A stretch of 63,133 nucleotides of DNA from a virus, in the IMG/VR virus record IMGVR_UViG_3300013133_000004, positions 1 to 63,133 of that record, one strand, 5' to 3'. Shown piece after piece: positions 53,901 to 60,483 of this stretch. The position numbers and the translations under genes were made by a program. Positions within the stretch are counted from its first letter, which is position 1. Each line of letters begins with the position of its first letter. Under the pieces are notes generated by a model that ran no database searches, had not been told where the DNA came from, and worked only from the letters and a program-made list of their open reading frames with translations.

Positions 53901-53949
53901 CGAACAGGCGCAGACCAGCAACAAGGCCATGGCCACTTCGGGGATGTAG
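50902..53949 (+). CDS. portal protein interrupted by an intein
   Basis: 1015 aa precursor, ribosome site AAAGGAG. Residues 1-279 and 720-1015 would give a 575-aa mature portal after intein removal. The N-part contains a zinc-like CPECGILTN...CMSCKKK and helical/beta parts. The C-part (SIALDHLVPFRVLHPAQ ... LGIPLEFLYGGLTKSGMEATL ... MLQWIDDSCAKFLGWERI) is typical of portal wings and stem, where 'lgip.ell.g' is conserved. The C-terminus is Gln-rich helical (QQYNQQQVIAQADQIVQQI). It forms the dodecameric DNA gate of the head. The intein sits just before the conserved 'SIALDHLVPFRVL' stretch. Confidence 0.85.
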   Translation: MSSPLWMDPYAYDVSKGGSHPSPYFTYSQVYSPKRLKELFKWCEFLFYNSAQIYAALRKFGEYPIGEFNYETNNSALKTQHKFLIENVIRGRELLIKATLDKYVYGNCFMSMYQPFIRYLKCPECGILTNIQNIKYKFNVKNLSFTYTCMSCKKKVIAHEKHIEDRKALISKRINFIRWDPKLMDIDHNRMTGESIYYYTIPREDIQKVNNGHKSLIDSMPIGFLKAIKEEKQFRFAPDAIFHMKVGGPAGINPQWGLPPLISALHLFHYAQILRKANECVSPGTLIETSTGLMPADEVPVGALVRTHQGRWQLVTEKWYRDAREEEVGVRIEVASVRELGQVYSPKHPIMVLRRAGEAEEALSAPGGKHYGDSKQPPGRILKYAHLYEECYCPAEQVDIGDYILYPRTLPAIPQTVDVAKHTGLVATDDYVYAMCKEETAQAFEAVGRGEHVQHDSAGKVAKRLAVKGETPKRFPAHLEMTSDLAYILGWYAGDGSCNQRNVIFSLGVDDNAQPLIDAVQKVFGLTPSSSVRDSLHTLNIGSVFARKLIKGLIPGTARHKQAPREIIDAPDAIKIAYLRGLWDADGNVRKPGDSAQAALATSSLNQAYDVYRMLLHLGCIASLRTRETSDGEINGRRIPGGRHHQVIVTGPSRQRLLALFQGEQVPEIMVETGKSGFFWKQYFAVRVSFVESVHEEQYIDFKVAEDETFSTLSVCCHNSIALDHLVPFRVLHPAQSSNNADPLTTISLDRWIQEMQTHLKLQRKDPLHMMFAPIPVGVTQIGGQGRALLTLGEQQEAEKNIVAALGIPLEFLYGGLTKSGMEATLRLIENQLQSHINDLKDMLQWIDDSCAKFLGWERIRIDLADFTLSEDNTKKQILLQLFMAGEQQGAPIISKTTIAEINDIDLRQETMRIKQETLDAVRNQDVLQKEITKIQNNVATQVQQESQVGPQQYNQQQVIAQADQIVQQIMQMDPSMRKSQLHALETEDYVLYSVVIQRLEQAQTSNKAMATSGM
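51739..53058 (+). mobile_element. intein with LAGLIDADG homing endonuclease (in portal gene)
   Basis: 440 codons, residues 280-719 of the precursor. It begins with Cys280 (CVSPGTLIET, block A) and ends HN (Asn719), followed by extein Ser720. Both splice junction types fit the classical Cys...His-Asn/Ser pattern. Block B shows SPKHPIMV. Two LAGLIDADG motifs are visible: LAYILGWYAGDGS and IAYLRGLWDADGN. Block F/G is YFAVRVSFVESVHEEQ...YIDFKV...LSVCCHN. The endonuclease looks intact. DNA here has more A/T at third positions than flanking portal DNA, which fits later arrival. It should self-excise from the portal precursor. Confidence 0.9.
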
Positions 53950-53958
53950 GAGTAACGA

Positions 53959-54504
53959 ATGCCTGGTGAAGAAAAATCATTGGTGGACATCCTGTATGCC
54001 GCAAAAGGCGGAGACAACAGCCCTGAGATGATGATGTTCGATCTGCCGAACCTCTTCGACGTACAACAGCGTCCGGGGGCTCCGCCACGTCCGCGTGCCC
54101 AAACCGGGAAGATGACGGTCGACCTGAACTGTGTCAGCTTTTCGAAGGTGCTGGTGTTGTGGCGGCCGTGGGAGAACTGTCCCCGGTGTCAGCTCGCCAT
54201 GACGGAAGGCCGAGTGGAGTTTCCGGAAGACGGGGACTACACGTGCCCGCACACACAGGAAAAAGAGTACAAGGCCATCAAGGACCTGTGTCTCCGCGGA
54301 GAAGCTGTTCTACAGAAAGAAGAGTTCTTTAATGTTCGGTCCAACGATACGCGCTGCGTGCACATCCTCTGGTGGACTCTCGATGAAGCGAGCATGGCGA
54401 AGATAAACGCGAAGAAGGACGGTAATGCGGTTTATCCGCCCAATCCGGAAGCGGCGTTCGCGAAAGGAAAAGACAAGGACAAAAAAACACAGGGGCGTCA
54501 ATAA
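53959..54504 (+). CDS. hypothetical zinc-binding protein after portal
   Basis: 181 aa, ribosome site AGGAG. The middle bears CPRCQLAMTEGRVEFPEDGDYTC...H (about 74-96), a likely metal site, then an acidic part and RCVHILWWTLDEASM. The C-terminus is Lys-rich and disordered. It follows the portal at 9 bp, so it is probably co-transcribed and may be a head or maturation factor. No known family. Confidence 0.5.
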   Translation: MPGEEKSLVDILYAAKGGDNSPEMMMFDLPNLFDVQQRPGAPPRPRAQTGKMTVDLNCVSFSKVLVLWRPWENCPRCQLAMTEGRVEFPEDGDYTCPHTQEKEYKAIKDLCLRGEAVLQKEEFFNVRSNDTRCVHILWWTLDEASMAKINAKKDGNAVYPPNPEAAFAKGKDKDKKTQGRQ

Positions 54505-54514
54505 AGACGACCCC
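54492..54514 (+). terminator. hairpin over stop of gene after portal
   Basis: GGGGCGTC-AATAAA-GACGACCCC forms an 8-bp stem with one bulged A. It spans the stop codon of the 181-aa gene. The following 25 bp are T-rich (TAGTTCGTTAGTTTCCGTGTTT) but lack a continuous T run, so termination is possible, not certain. Confidence 0.35.
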
Positions 54515-54550
54515 GCGCAGTAGTTCGTTAGTTTCCGTGTTTCGTAAGGT

Positions 54551-54592
54551 TCACAGGGTCCAGAGAAGAATCTCGATGAATGTGATCACCAT
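54551..54592 (-). CDS. possible 13-aa hydrophobic micropeptide
   Basis: In the 145-bp gap before the RNA polymerase genes, the minus strand carries AAGGAGG, 6 nt, ATG, then a 13-codon frame MVITFIEILLWTL and TGA. The Shine-Dalgarno site is perfect and the peptide is a short hydrophobic helix that could insert in membrane or act as a leader. It runs opposite to its neighbours. It may still be chance; nothing else in the gap is coding. Confidence 0.3.
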   Translation of the reverse strand: MVITFIEILLWTL

Positions 54593-54614
54593 GATGAACC
54601 TCCTTCCTATGTTC

Positions 54615-54644
54615 TTGTACCTCTGAATCAGCAAAGGTTATACT
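54615..54644 (+). promoter_or_regulatory. candidate promoter TTGTAC-18-TATACT with possible leaderless start
   Basis: TATACT (54639-54644) lies only 6 bp before the RNAP gene's ATG (54650), and TTGTAC lies 18 bp upstream. If used, transcription would start at about the ATG itself, giving a leaderless message; no proper Shine-Dalgarno site precedes this ATG. Confidence 0.4.
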
Positions 54645-54649
54645 GAGCC

Positions 54650-57600
54650 ATGGCTGAATTGACCTCCATTCTCATGAGCCCCCAAGACCGAAGAGACCGG
54701 ATTCGCAGGCGGGTACTCGAAGGTCTTCAAGAATCGTTCCCGATCAAGTCCCGCAACAAGACGGTCGAGCTGTCCGACCTTCATTACGAGCAGCGGGACT
54801 TCAGTCCTTCAGAACAGAAGGAGGCCATCCTCAAAGGAGACACGCTTTCCGAGGTGGTAAGGGGGACGGTCATCCTGAAGGACGCGGACGGCAAGGTCAT
54901 CGACAAGACCAAGAACTTCACGCTTGCCAGAGTACCTTGGTTCACGACTCGACACACTCTGGTCGTCGGGGGAAATGAATACTCAGTCTCGAACATGGTC
55001 CGGCCTAAGCCGGGAGTGTACGCACGCAAGCGCTCGAACGGAATTCTGGAGGCGCAGTTCAACGTCGTCGGCGGCAGCAACTTCAACGTGAGCATGGACC
55101 CTGAGAAGGGTATCCCGCACCTGGAGTACGGCTCGACGAAGATCCCGGTGTACCCGATTCTCCGCAAGGCTGGCATTTCCCACGACCAAATTTCCGCGTT
55201 GTGGGGAAAGAAGATGGCGGACCATAACCACACATCTACTTTCAAGAAGTCAGACCAAACCGTTGAGAAGCTCTACGGGAAGATGGTGCCGGAGTACGCA
55301 AGAAAGAAGGACGCGTCTTCGGACGAGATGATGAAGGAGATTGTGACGCGGTACGGGTTGGCCAAGATGGATCCTGAAGTCACGTCCCGCACACTCGGAA
55401 AAGCATACGGGACTGTGACCCCGCATAGCATTCTTGACGCCTCGGGAAAGATTCTCCGCATCTTCCGGCAGGACGCCGAAGTGGATGACCGGGACAACCT
55501 CGACTTCAAGAGCTTCCACTCTGTCGAGGACTTCTTCAAGGAGCGCATCAAGCTCGATGCGCGTGATATCGCAAGGAAGGCTGCGATCAAGGCTGAGGCT
55601 ACCCCGGAGATCAAGAAGATCATTCCCGCGGGTCCGTTTACGCGGGGACTCATCCAGTTCATCAACTCCTCGCAGCTTGTCTCGGTTCCGACACAGACGA
55701 ACCCGCTGGAGCTTGTCGATTCGGCTATGCGTGTCACGTCTCTCGGGGAAGGCGGCATCTCTACGGAGAGGGCTATCCCGATGGAGGCTCGACAAACGCA
55801 CGTTACGCAGATCGGGGCTCTCGACCCGATCCGAACTCCGGAATCGTTCAGGGCCGGTATCGATATCCGGGCGTCCATGCGGGCTATGACCGACGAGCGC
55901 GGAAACCTGCACGTCCCGGTTTACGACGTAAAGAGCAAGAAGAATACCTACATCCGGGCCGGAGAACTCCAGTCGTCGGTAGTGGCGTTTCCCCACCAGG
56001 AGCTGAAGGGTACCGTAGACGCGTTGGTTGGTGGTGTGGTTCGACAGATCCCGGCCTCGCAGGTCCGCTACCAGATACCGCACTCGTCCGTGCTTTATAG
56101 TCCGACAACGAACCTGCTCCCGTTCCTGGAGTCGTCACAAGGCAACCGCGCCATCATGGGGGCGAAGCACCAGACGCAGGCGCTTTCTCTCATCGAGCGC
56201 GAGGAGCCTTACGTACAGGTTCGTTCGCAGACGGGTAAATCGTTCGAGAAGTTGATGGGTAACGTCATCAACCCTGTGGCGCCGGTGGCTGGAACCGTGG
56301 CGAAGATCGATAAGGATTTTATCTATATTCGTCCGGACAAGATCAAGCTTGGGGCAACAGGAGATGCCGCGCTCGTCAAGATCCCGTACGAGACGAATTT
56401 TCCCCTGGCGGCGAAGACGTTCCTCCACCACGACATCAAAGTGAAGGCGGGGGACAAGGTTTCCGCAGGACAACACCTCGGGGATTCCAACTTCACGAGG
56501 AACGGCACGCTGGCGCTCGGGAAGAACCTGAGCGTAGCGTACATGCCGTACTACGGCTACAACACGAATGACGCCGTCATCATCAGTGAGGCCGCGGCGA
56601 AGAAGCTCACCTCCGAGCGCATGTACAAGATCATCATCCCCCGGGATCCTGACCTCTCGTTCAACAAGGACAAGCACCAGGTCTATTACGGCAACAACTA
56701 CTTTAAGGAGCAGTACAAGAACGTAGACGGGGAAGGCATCATCAAGCCTGGGATGACAATACATCCCGGGGACCCCATGATCTTCAGCCTGAGGAAGACG
56801 CAACTCACGTCCGATGACGTCATGCTCGGACGGCTGCACAAGTCCCTGGCACGTCCGTACCGGGACAGTACACATACGTGGGAGCATGACCATCCTGGTG
56901 AAGTCATCGACGTAGTGAAGACTGCGAAAAGAATCTCGGTCACGGTTCGTACGAAAGAACCAATGATGATCGGCGACAAGCTGAGCGGTCGATACGGGAA
57001 CAAGGGTGTTGTTTCCCTCATCCTGCCGGATGACCACATGGTCACGGATGAGGCGGGAAAGCCTATCGACGTTATCATGACCTCCGCAGGTGTGGTTTCA
57101 CGTATCAACCCGAGTCAGGTTATCGAGACCGCCGTAGGGAAGGTTGCGGAGAAAACAGGAAAGCCGATTCTCGTCGACAACTTTACCGGCAAGAACAACG
57201 TTCAGTGGGTCAAGAAGCTGCTCAAGGATAACGGACTCAAAGACAAAGAGACCGTAACCGACCCGACTACAGGGAAGAAGATACCCGGAGTATTCGTCGG
57301 TCGTCAGTACGTCTTCAAGCTCTTCAAGTCCACGGATACCAACTACAGTGCTCGTGGCGTGGACACTTACGACGTAAACCAGCAGCCCACCAAAGGCGGG
57401 GCACAAAGCGCGAAGGCTATCGGCAAGATGGAGTTTGACGCGCTGTTGGGCCATAACGCACGCAACGTTCTTTTGGAATCGGCAACCATCAAGAGCCAGA
57501 AGAATGACGAGTTCTGGCGAGCTCTACAGTTGGGGTATCCCACCCCGCCGGCAAAGGCGGCGTTTGCCAGCGACAAGTTTCTCAACATGCTTGTCGGTGC

Positions 57601-59008
57601 CGGGGTTCATGTTCACCGAGACAGCTCTCGCATTTCACTGTCTCCGCTCACTGACGGAGACGTTTTGCAGATGTCCGCCGGGGAGATCAAGGAGCCGACC
57701 CTTGTTCGTGCCAAGGATCTGCGGCCGGAAACAGGAGGACTCTTCGATCCCGTCACTACCGGAGGCTTGTCCGGACAGAAGTGGTCGCACATCACACTGG
57801 CCGAGCCGATTGTGCATCCCGTCTTCCGGGACCCTGTAAGGCGGCTTCTCGGGATGAACGGTCCCCAACTGGATAAGGCCATCGCCGACAAGGGCGGTGC
57901 TTGGATACAGGGGGAACTGAAGAAGATCGATCTCGACAAGAAAGAGAAAGAACTTCTTGAGACTATGAGGGGCAAGAAAGCCGACCAGCTCGACAACCAG
58001 CTCAAGCAGGTAAAGTACATACGTGCTCTCAAGGCCCAGAAGCTCACCCCGGACAAGGCATACGTGATATCGCATGTTCCGGTAATCCCCCCGGCTTATC
58101 GTCCGGTTCTTCCGGGACGTGGCGGGTCTGAGCTGATGTACGCCGATGTCAATCCCCTGTACCGGGATCTGGTTTACGTGAACAACCAGTTCAAGGAAAT
58201 CAAGGAGTCAGGTGCCGTGCCTGACGAAGAGAAAAACCTCCGTCCGGTTCTTCATGATGCGGTGGGCGCGGTATTCGGTACCGGTGATCCCATTACAACC
58301 AAATCACAGGCGAGAGGGCACAAGGGGTTTCTGACGTACATTGCGGGGGTGTCCAGCCCGAAGTACGGATACTTCCAGTCCAAGCTCATGAAACGTACGC
58401 AAGACGTGGCGGGCCGCGGGACGATCGTCCCAGACCTGACCCTCGGGATGGACGAGGTCGGTATCCCGGATGACATGCTTTGGACTATGTGGGAGAAGTT
58501 CGTCATCAAGAGGCTTGTCGGTCAGGGTTACAGTGCGATAGACGCCCAGAAAATGGTCAAGGACAAGCACCCGGCCGCGAAGGAAGCGCTCATGCGCGAG
58601 ACGCGGGAGCGCCCGGTGATGTTGAACCGAGCACCGACACTGCACCGCTTTAACGTTATCGCGTCCTACCCTCGACCCGTTCCCGGCAAGACAATCCGCA
58701 TCAATCCCTTCATGGAGAAGGCGATGAACGCCGACTATGACGGGGACACCATGCAGGTCCACTCTCCGGTTAGCATGAAGGCTGTTGATGACGCCAAGTC
58801 CATGACGCTGTCGAACCTGCTCTTCCACGACAAGTCGAAGACCAACCTACTTGTGTTCCCGGAGATGGAAGCTATCATGGGTGTGGATCATGCGACTACC
58901 GTGGACGAGAAGAACACACCCATCAAGTTCAAGACCACGGGAGACGCGGTGAAGGCGTATCACGAGGGTAAGATCAAGCTGGGAACACGGGTGACGATTG
59001 GCAACTGA
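54650..59008 (+). CDS. phage RNA polymerase, fused beta and N-terminal beta' subunits
   Basis: 1452 aa. Beta part: NMVRPKPGVYARK, VINPVAPVAGTVAKI, GYNTNDAVIISE (the GYNxEDA motif), and GDKLSGRYGNKGV (residues about 776-787), followed by PIDVIMTSAGVVSRINPSQ. Beta' part: VAGRGTIVPDLTLGMDEVGIP, RPVMLNRAPTLHRFN, and NADYDGD at residues 1360-1366 (58727-58747), which holds the catalytic Mg-binding aspartates (NADFDGD in cellular enzymes). It ends right after the region behind that loop, before the bridge helix, which is in the gene at 60484. Single-chain fusion of beta with beta'-N is known in some large phages. It would transcribe phage genes. The ATG start has no ribosome site. Confidence 0.88.
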   Translation: MAELTSILMSPQDRRDRIRRRVLEGLQESFPIKSRNKTVELSDLHYEQRDFSPSEQKEAILKGDTLSEVVRGTVILKDADGKVIDKTKNFTLARVPWFTTRHTLVVGGNEYSVSNMVRPKPGVYARKRSNGILEAQFNVVGGSNFNVSMDPEKGIPHLEYGSTKIPVYPILRKAGISHDQISALWGKKMADHNHTSTFKKSDQTVEKLYGKMVPEYARKKDASSDEMMKEIVTRYGLAKMDPEVTSRTLGKAYGTVTPHSILDASGKILRIFRQDAEVDDRDNLDFKSFHSVEDFFKERIKLDARDIARKAAIKAEATPEIKKIIPAGPFTRGLIQFINSSQLVSVPTQTNPLELVDSAMRVTSLGEGGISTERAIPMEARQTHVTQIGALDPIRTPESFRAGIDIRASMRAMTDERGNLHVPVYDVKSKKNTYIRAGELQSSVVAFPHQELKGTVDALVGGVVRQIPASQVRYQIPHSSVLYSPTTNLLPFLESSQGNRAIMGAKHQTQALSLIEREEPYVQVRSQTGKSFEKLMGNVINPVAPVAGTVAKIDKDFIYIRPDKIKLGATGDAALVKIPYETNFPLAAKTFLHHDIKVKAGDKVSAGQHLGDSNFTRNGTLALGKNLSVAYMPYYGYNTNDAVIISEAAAKKLTSERMYKIIIPRDPDLSFNKDKHQVYYGNNYFKEQYKNVDGEGIIKPGMTIHPGDPMIFSLRKTQLTSDDVMLGRLHKSLARPYRDSTHTWEHDHPGEVIDVVKTAKRISVTVRTKEPMMIGDKLSGRYGNKGVVSLILPDDHMVTDEAGKPIDVIMTSAGVVSRINPSQVIETAVGKVAEKTGKPILVDNFTGKNNVQWVKKLLKDNGLKDKETVTDPTTGKKIPGVFVGRQYVFKLFKSTDTNYSARGVDTYDVNQQPTKGGAQSAKAIGKMEFDALLGHNARNVLLESATIKSQKNDEFWRALQLGYPTPPAKAAFASDKFLNMLVGAGVHVHRDSSRISLSPLTDGDVLQMSAGEIKEPTLVRAKDLRPETGGLFDPVTTGGLSGQKWSHITLAEPIVHPVFRDPVRRLLGMNGPQLDKAIADKGGAWIQGELKKIDLDKKEKELLETMRGKKADQLDNQLKQVKYIRALKAQKLTPDKAYVISHVPVIPPAYRPVLPGRGGSELMYADVNPLYRDLVYVNNQFKEIKESGAVPDEEKNLRPVLHDAVGAVFGTGDPITTKSQARGHKGFLTYIAGVSSPKYGYFQSKLMKRTQDVAGRGTIVPDLTLGMDEVGIPDDMLWTMWEKFVIKRLVGQGYSAIDAQKMVKDKHPAAKEALMRETRERPVMLNRAPTLHRFNVIASYPRPVPGKTIRINPFMEKAMNADYDGDTMQVHSPVSMKAVDDAKSMTLSNLLFHDKSKTNLLVFPEMEAIMGVDHATTVDEKNTPIKFKTTGDAVKAYHEGKIKLGTRVTIGN

Positions 59009-60482
59009 AGGGACAGCTAAGATCACGTCTGGACTCGAACTCACGAAAGATGAGGTTCGCCAGTACTACGCTCGTCCCGAGGTTCAACGAAAACTCCTGC
59101 CGTATCTCCGAGGTCATGATCTTGTAGTCGGGCAATCGGCGGGGCCGAATTCCCTCATCTACAAGCGCTACATCAAGGGGGAACCTATCCGGGTCAACTC
59201 TCCCGCGGACCTGGAGTGGTACGGGTCTCGCCGGCATACTGAGTTTCATCCTACTATCGGCACGCGTACAAATGAGCTGTGGGTGGACATCGATTCTGGT
59301 TCTTCCCGGGACCTGTCGTCTGTGAAGACCCTGGTCCCGGAAGTCGAGGATGCTCTTCGGCGAATGCCGCAGGTGAAGAACACCAACATCGCATTTTCGG
59401 GCGGAAGAGGGTTCTACGTTCGGGGTGAATTGGACAAGCAGTACTCGACACACGAGATACGCGAAAAGCTGAAAGCCGCTGTCCGTGGTCTCGCCCAGAA
59501 AAAGGAAGACGTAGTTGTTGATCGTCCTCCAGGAATCGACGAGGTTCGGCTAGACGTATCTACCTTCCACGAAAAAGGGTCGATCCGGGCCCCGCACGCT
59601 CTCCATAGTGAAACAGGGTTCATTTCAATCCCTCTGACACGGGAACAGCTGCACGGGTTCGACCCGATGGTCGATGCGAATCCCAGGAAACTCACCATGA
59701 AGAAGGAATTCGCCCCTGGCATTTCGATGAGTCGTGCAACTCACGACCTACCAGAACTCAAGGATAAGACGTGGACGCTGGCGGTGCAGGCACACAATGC
59801 ACGCAAGGCGGGCATGCATTGGGATCTCCGGTTGGTTGACCCGAATACGACACACGCACATTCGTGGGCGATACCGAAGTCAAAGCTTCCCAGTCCAGGA
59901 GATGCCCCTATTCTTGCGGTACGTACACCCACGCACACGGCGCAGTACGCACTGAATTACGGAGCGAAAGGTCCGAAAGCAATCCACGAAGGTTACGGTA
60001 AGGGCATGGTGGAAATCGTCCACAAAGAGCCGGTTACCGTGCTATCCTCGCAGACGGACAAGGTGAAGTTCGAGAGAACGGTTAACGGACTACCTCAGCA
60101 GTACGTGCTGTTTCAAGCAAAAGGGTCTTCGTGGATGATCAAGAACATCACGAAACCCGCGAAGGAGGCGAGCATGACTCCCTACACCCGTGGCCGTTAC
60201 GCCGCGCTCTTGAAGTTGGGTCTGGCGGATGGTGTTCAGGAGCGACCCTCTACGTTTGAAGTACCCGTACCGATCGAGGCGCATGACGATCAGATGCCCG
60301 CAGGACAGCTCGCCGCAATGATGTCGCAGATGCCAGAAGCGATGACGCATTCCGAAGCGCTGAAGACCAAGGGTGAGAATGTAGAAGGCCACCTGAACCG
60401 GAATACGGTATGGAGCGAGCCTCACCCCATCACGAATGATATGGCGACCGGGCCGTCTCCGGTGATGCCGGGAAGATTCTAG
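58998..60482 (+). CDS. PriS-like primase domain fused to LigD-type 3'-phosphoesterase
   Basis: 494 aa; a TTG start at 58998 overlaps the RNAP gene by 11 bp and no nearby ATG exists in frame, so the start is uncertain. AEP/PriS-type domain at about 40-225: LWVDIDSG (Asp97, Asp99), SGGRGFYVRG (134-143; the expected SGxxGxH His is Tyr140), VRLDVSTF (Asp186) and SIRAPHALHSETGF (195-208), close to the archaeal PriS RxPxSLHxKTG signature. LigD phosphoesterase at about 258-385: MHWDLRLV (His274, Asp276), SWAIPKSKLPSPGD, VRTPTHTAQYAL (His313), EGYGKGMVEI. The C-terminal 110 residues contain YTRGRYAALLKLGLA (396-410) and a Pro/Met-rich tail. It may prime or repair DNA ends. It sits between the two RNAP genes. 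Confidence 0.7.
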   Translation: MATEGTAKITSGLELTKDEVRQYYARPEVQRKLLPYLRGHDLVVGQSAGPNSLIYKRYIKGEPIRVNSPADLEWYGSRRHTEFHPTIGTRTNELWVDIDSGSSRDLSSVKTLVPEVEDALRRMPQVKNTNIAFSGGRGFYVRGELDKQYSTHEIREKLKAAVRGLAQKKEDVVVDRPPGIDEVRLDVSTFHEKGSIRAPHALHSETGFISIPLTREQLHGFDPMVDANPRKLTMKKEFAPGISMSRATHDLPELKDKTWTLAVQAHNARKAGMHWDLRLVDPNTTHAHSWAIPKSKLPSPGDAPILAVRTPTHTAQYALNYGAKGPKAIHEGYGKGMVEIVHKEPVTVLSSQTDKVKFERTVNGLPQQYVLFQAKGSSWMIKNITKPAKEASMTPYTRGRYAALLKLGLADGVQERPSTFEVPVPIEAHDDQMPAGQLAAMMSQMPEAMTHSEALKTKGENVEGHLNRNTVWSEPHPITNDMATGPSPVMPGRF

Positions 60483-60483
60483 G

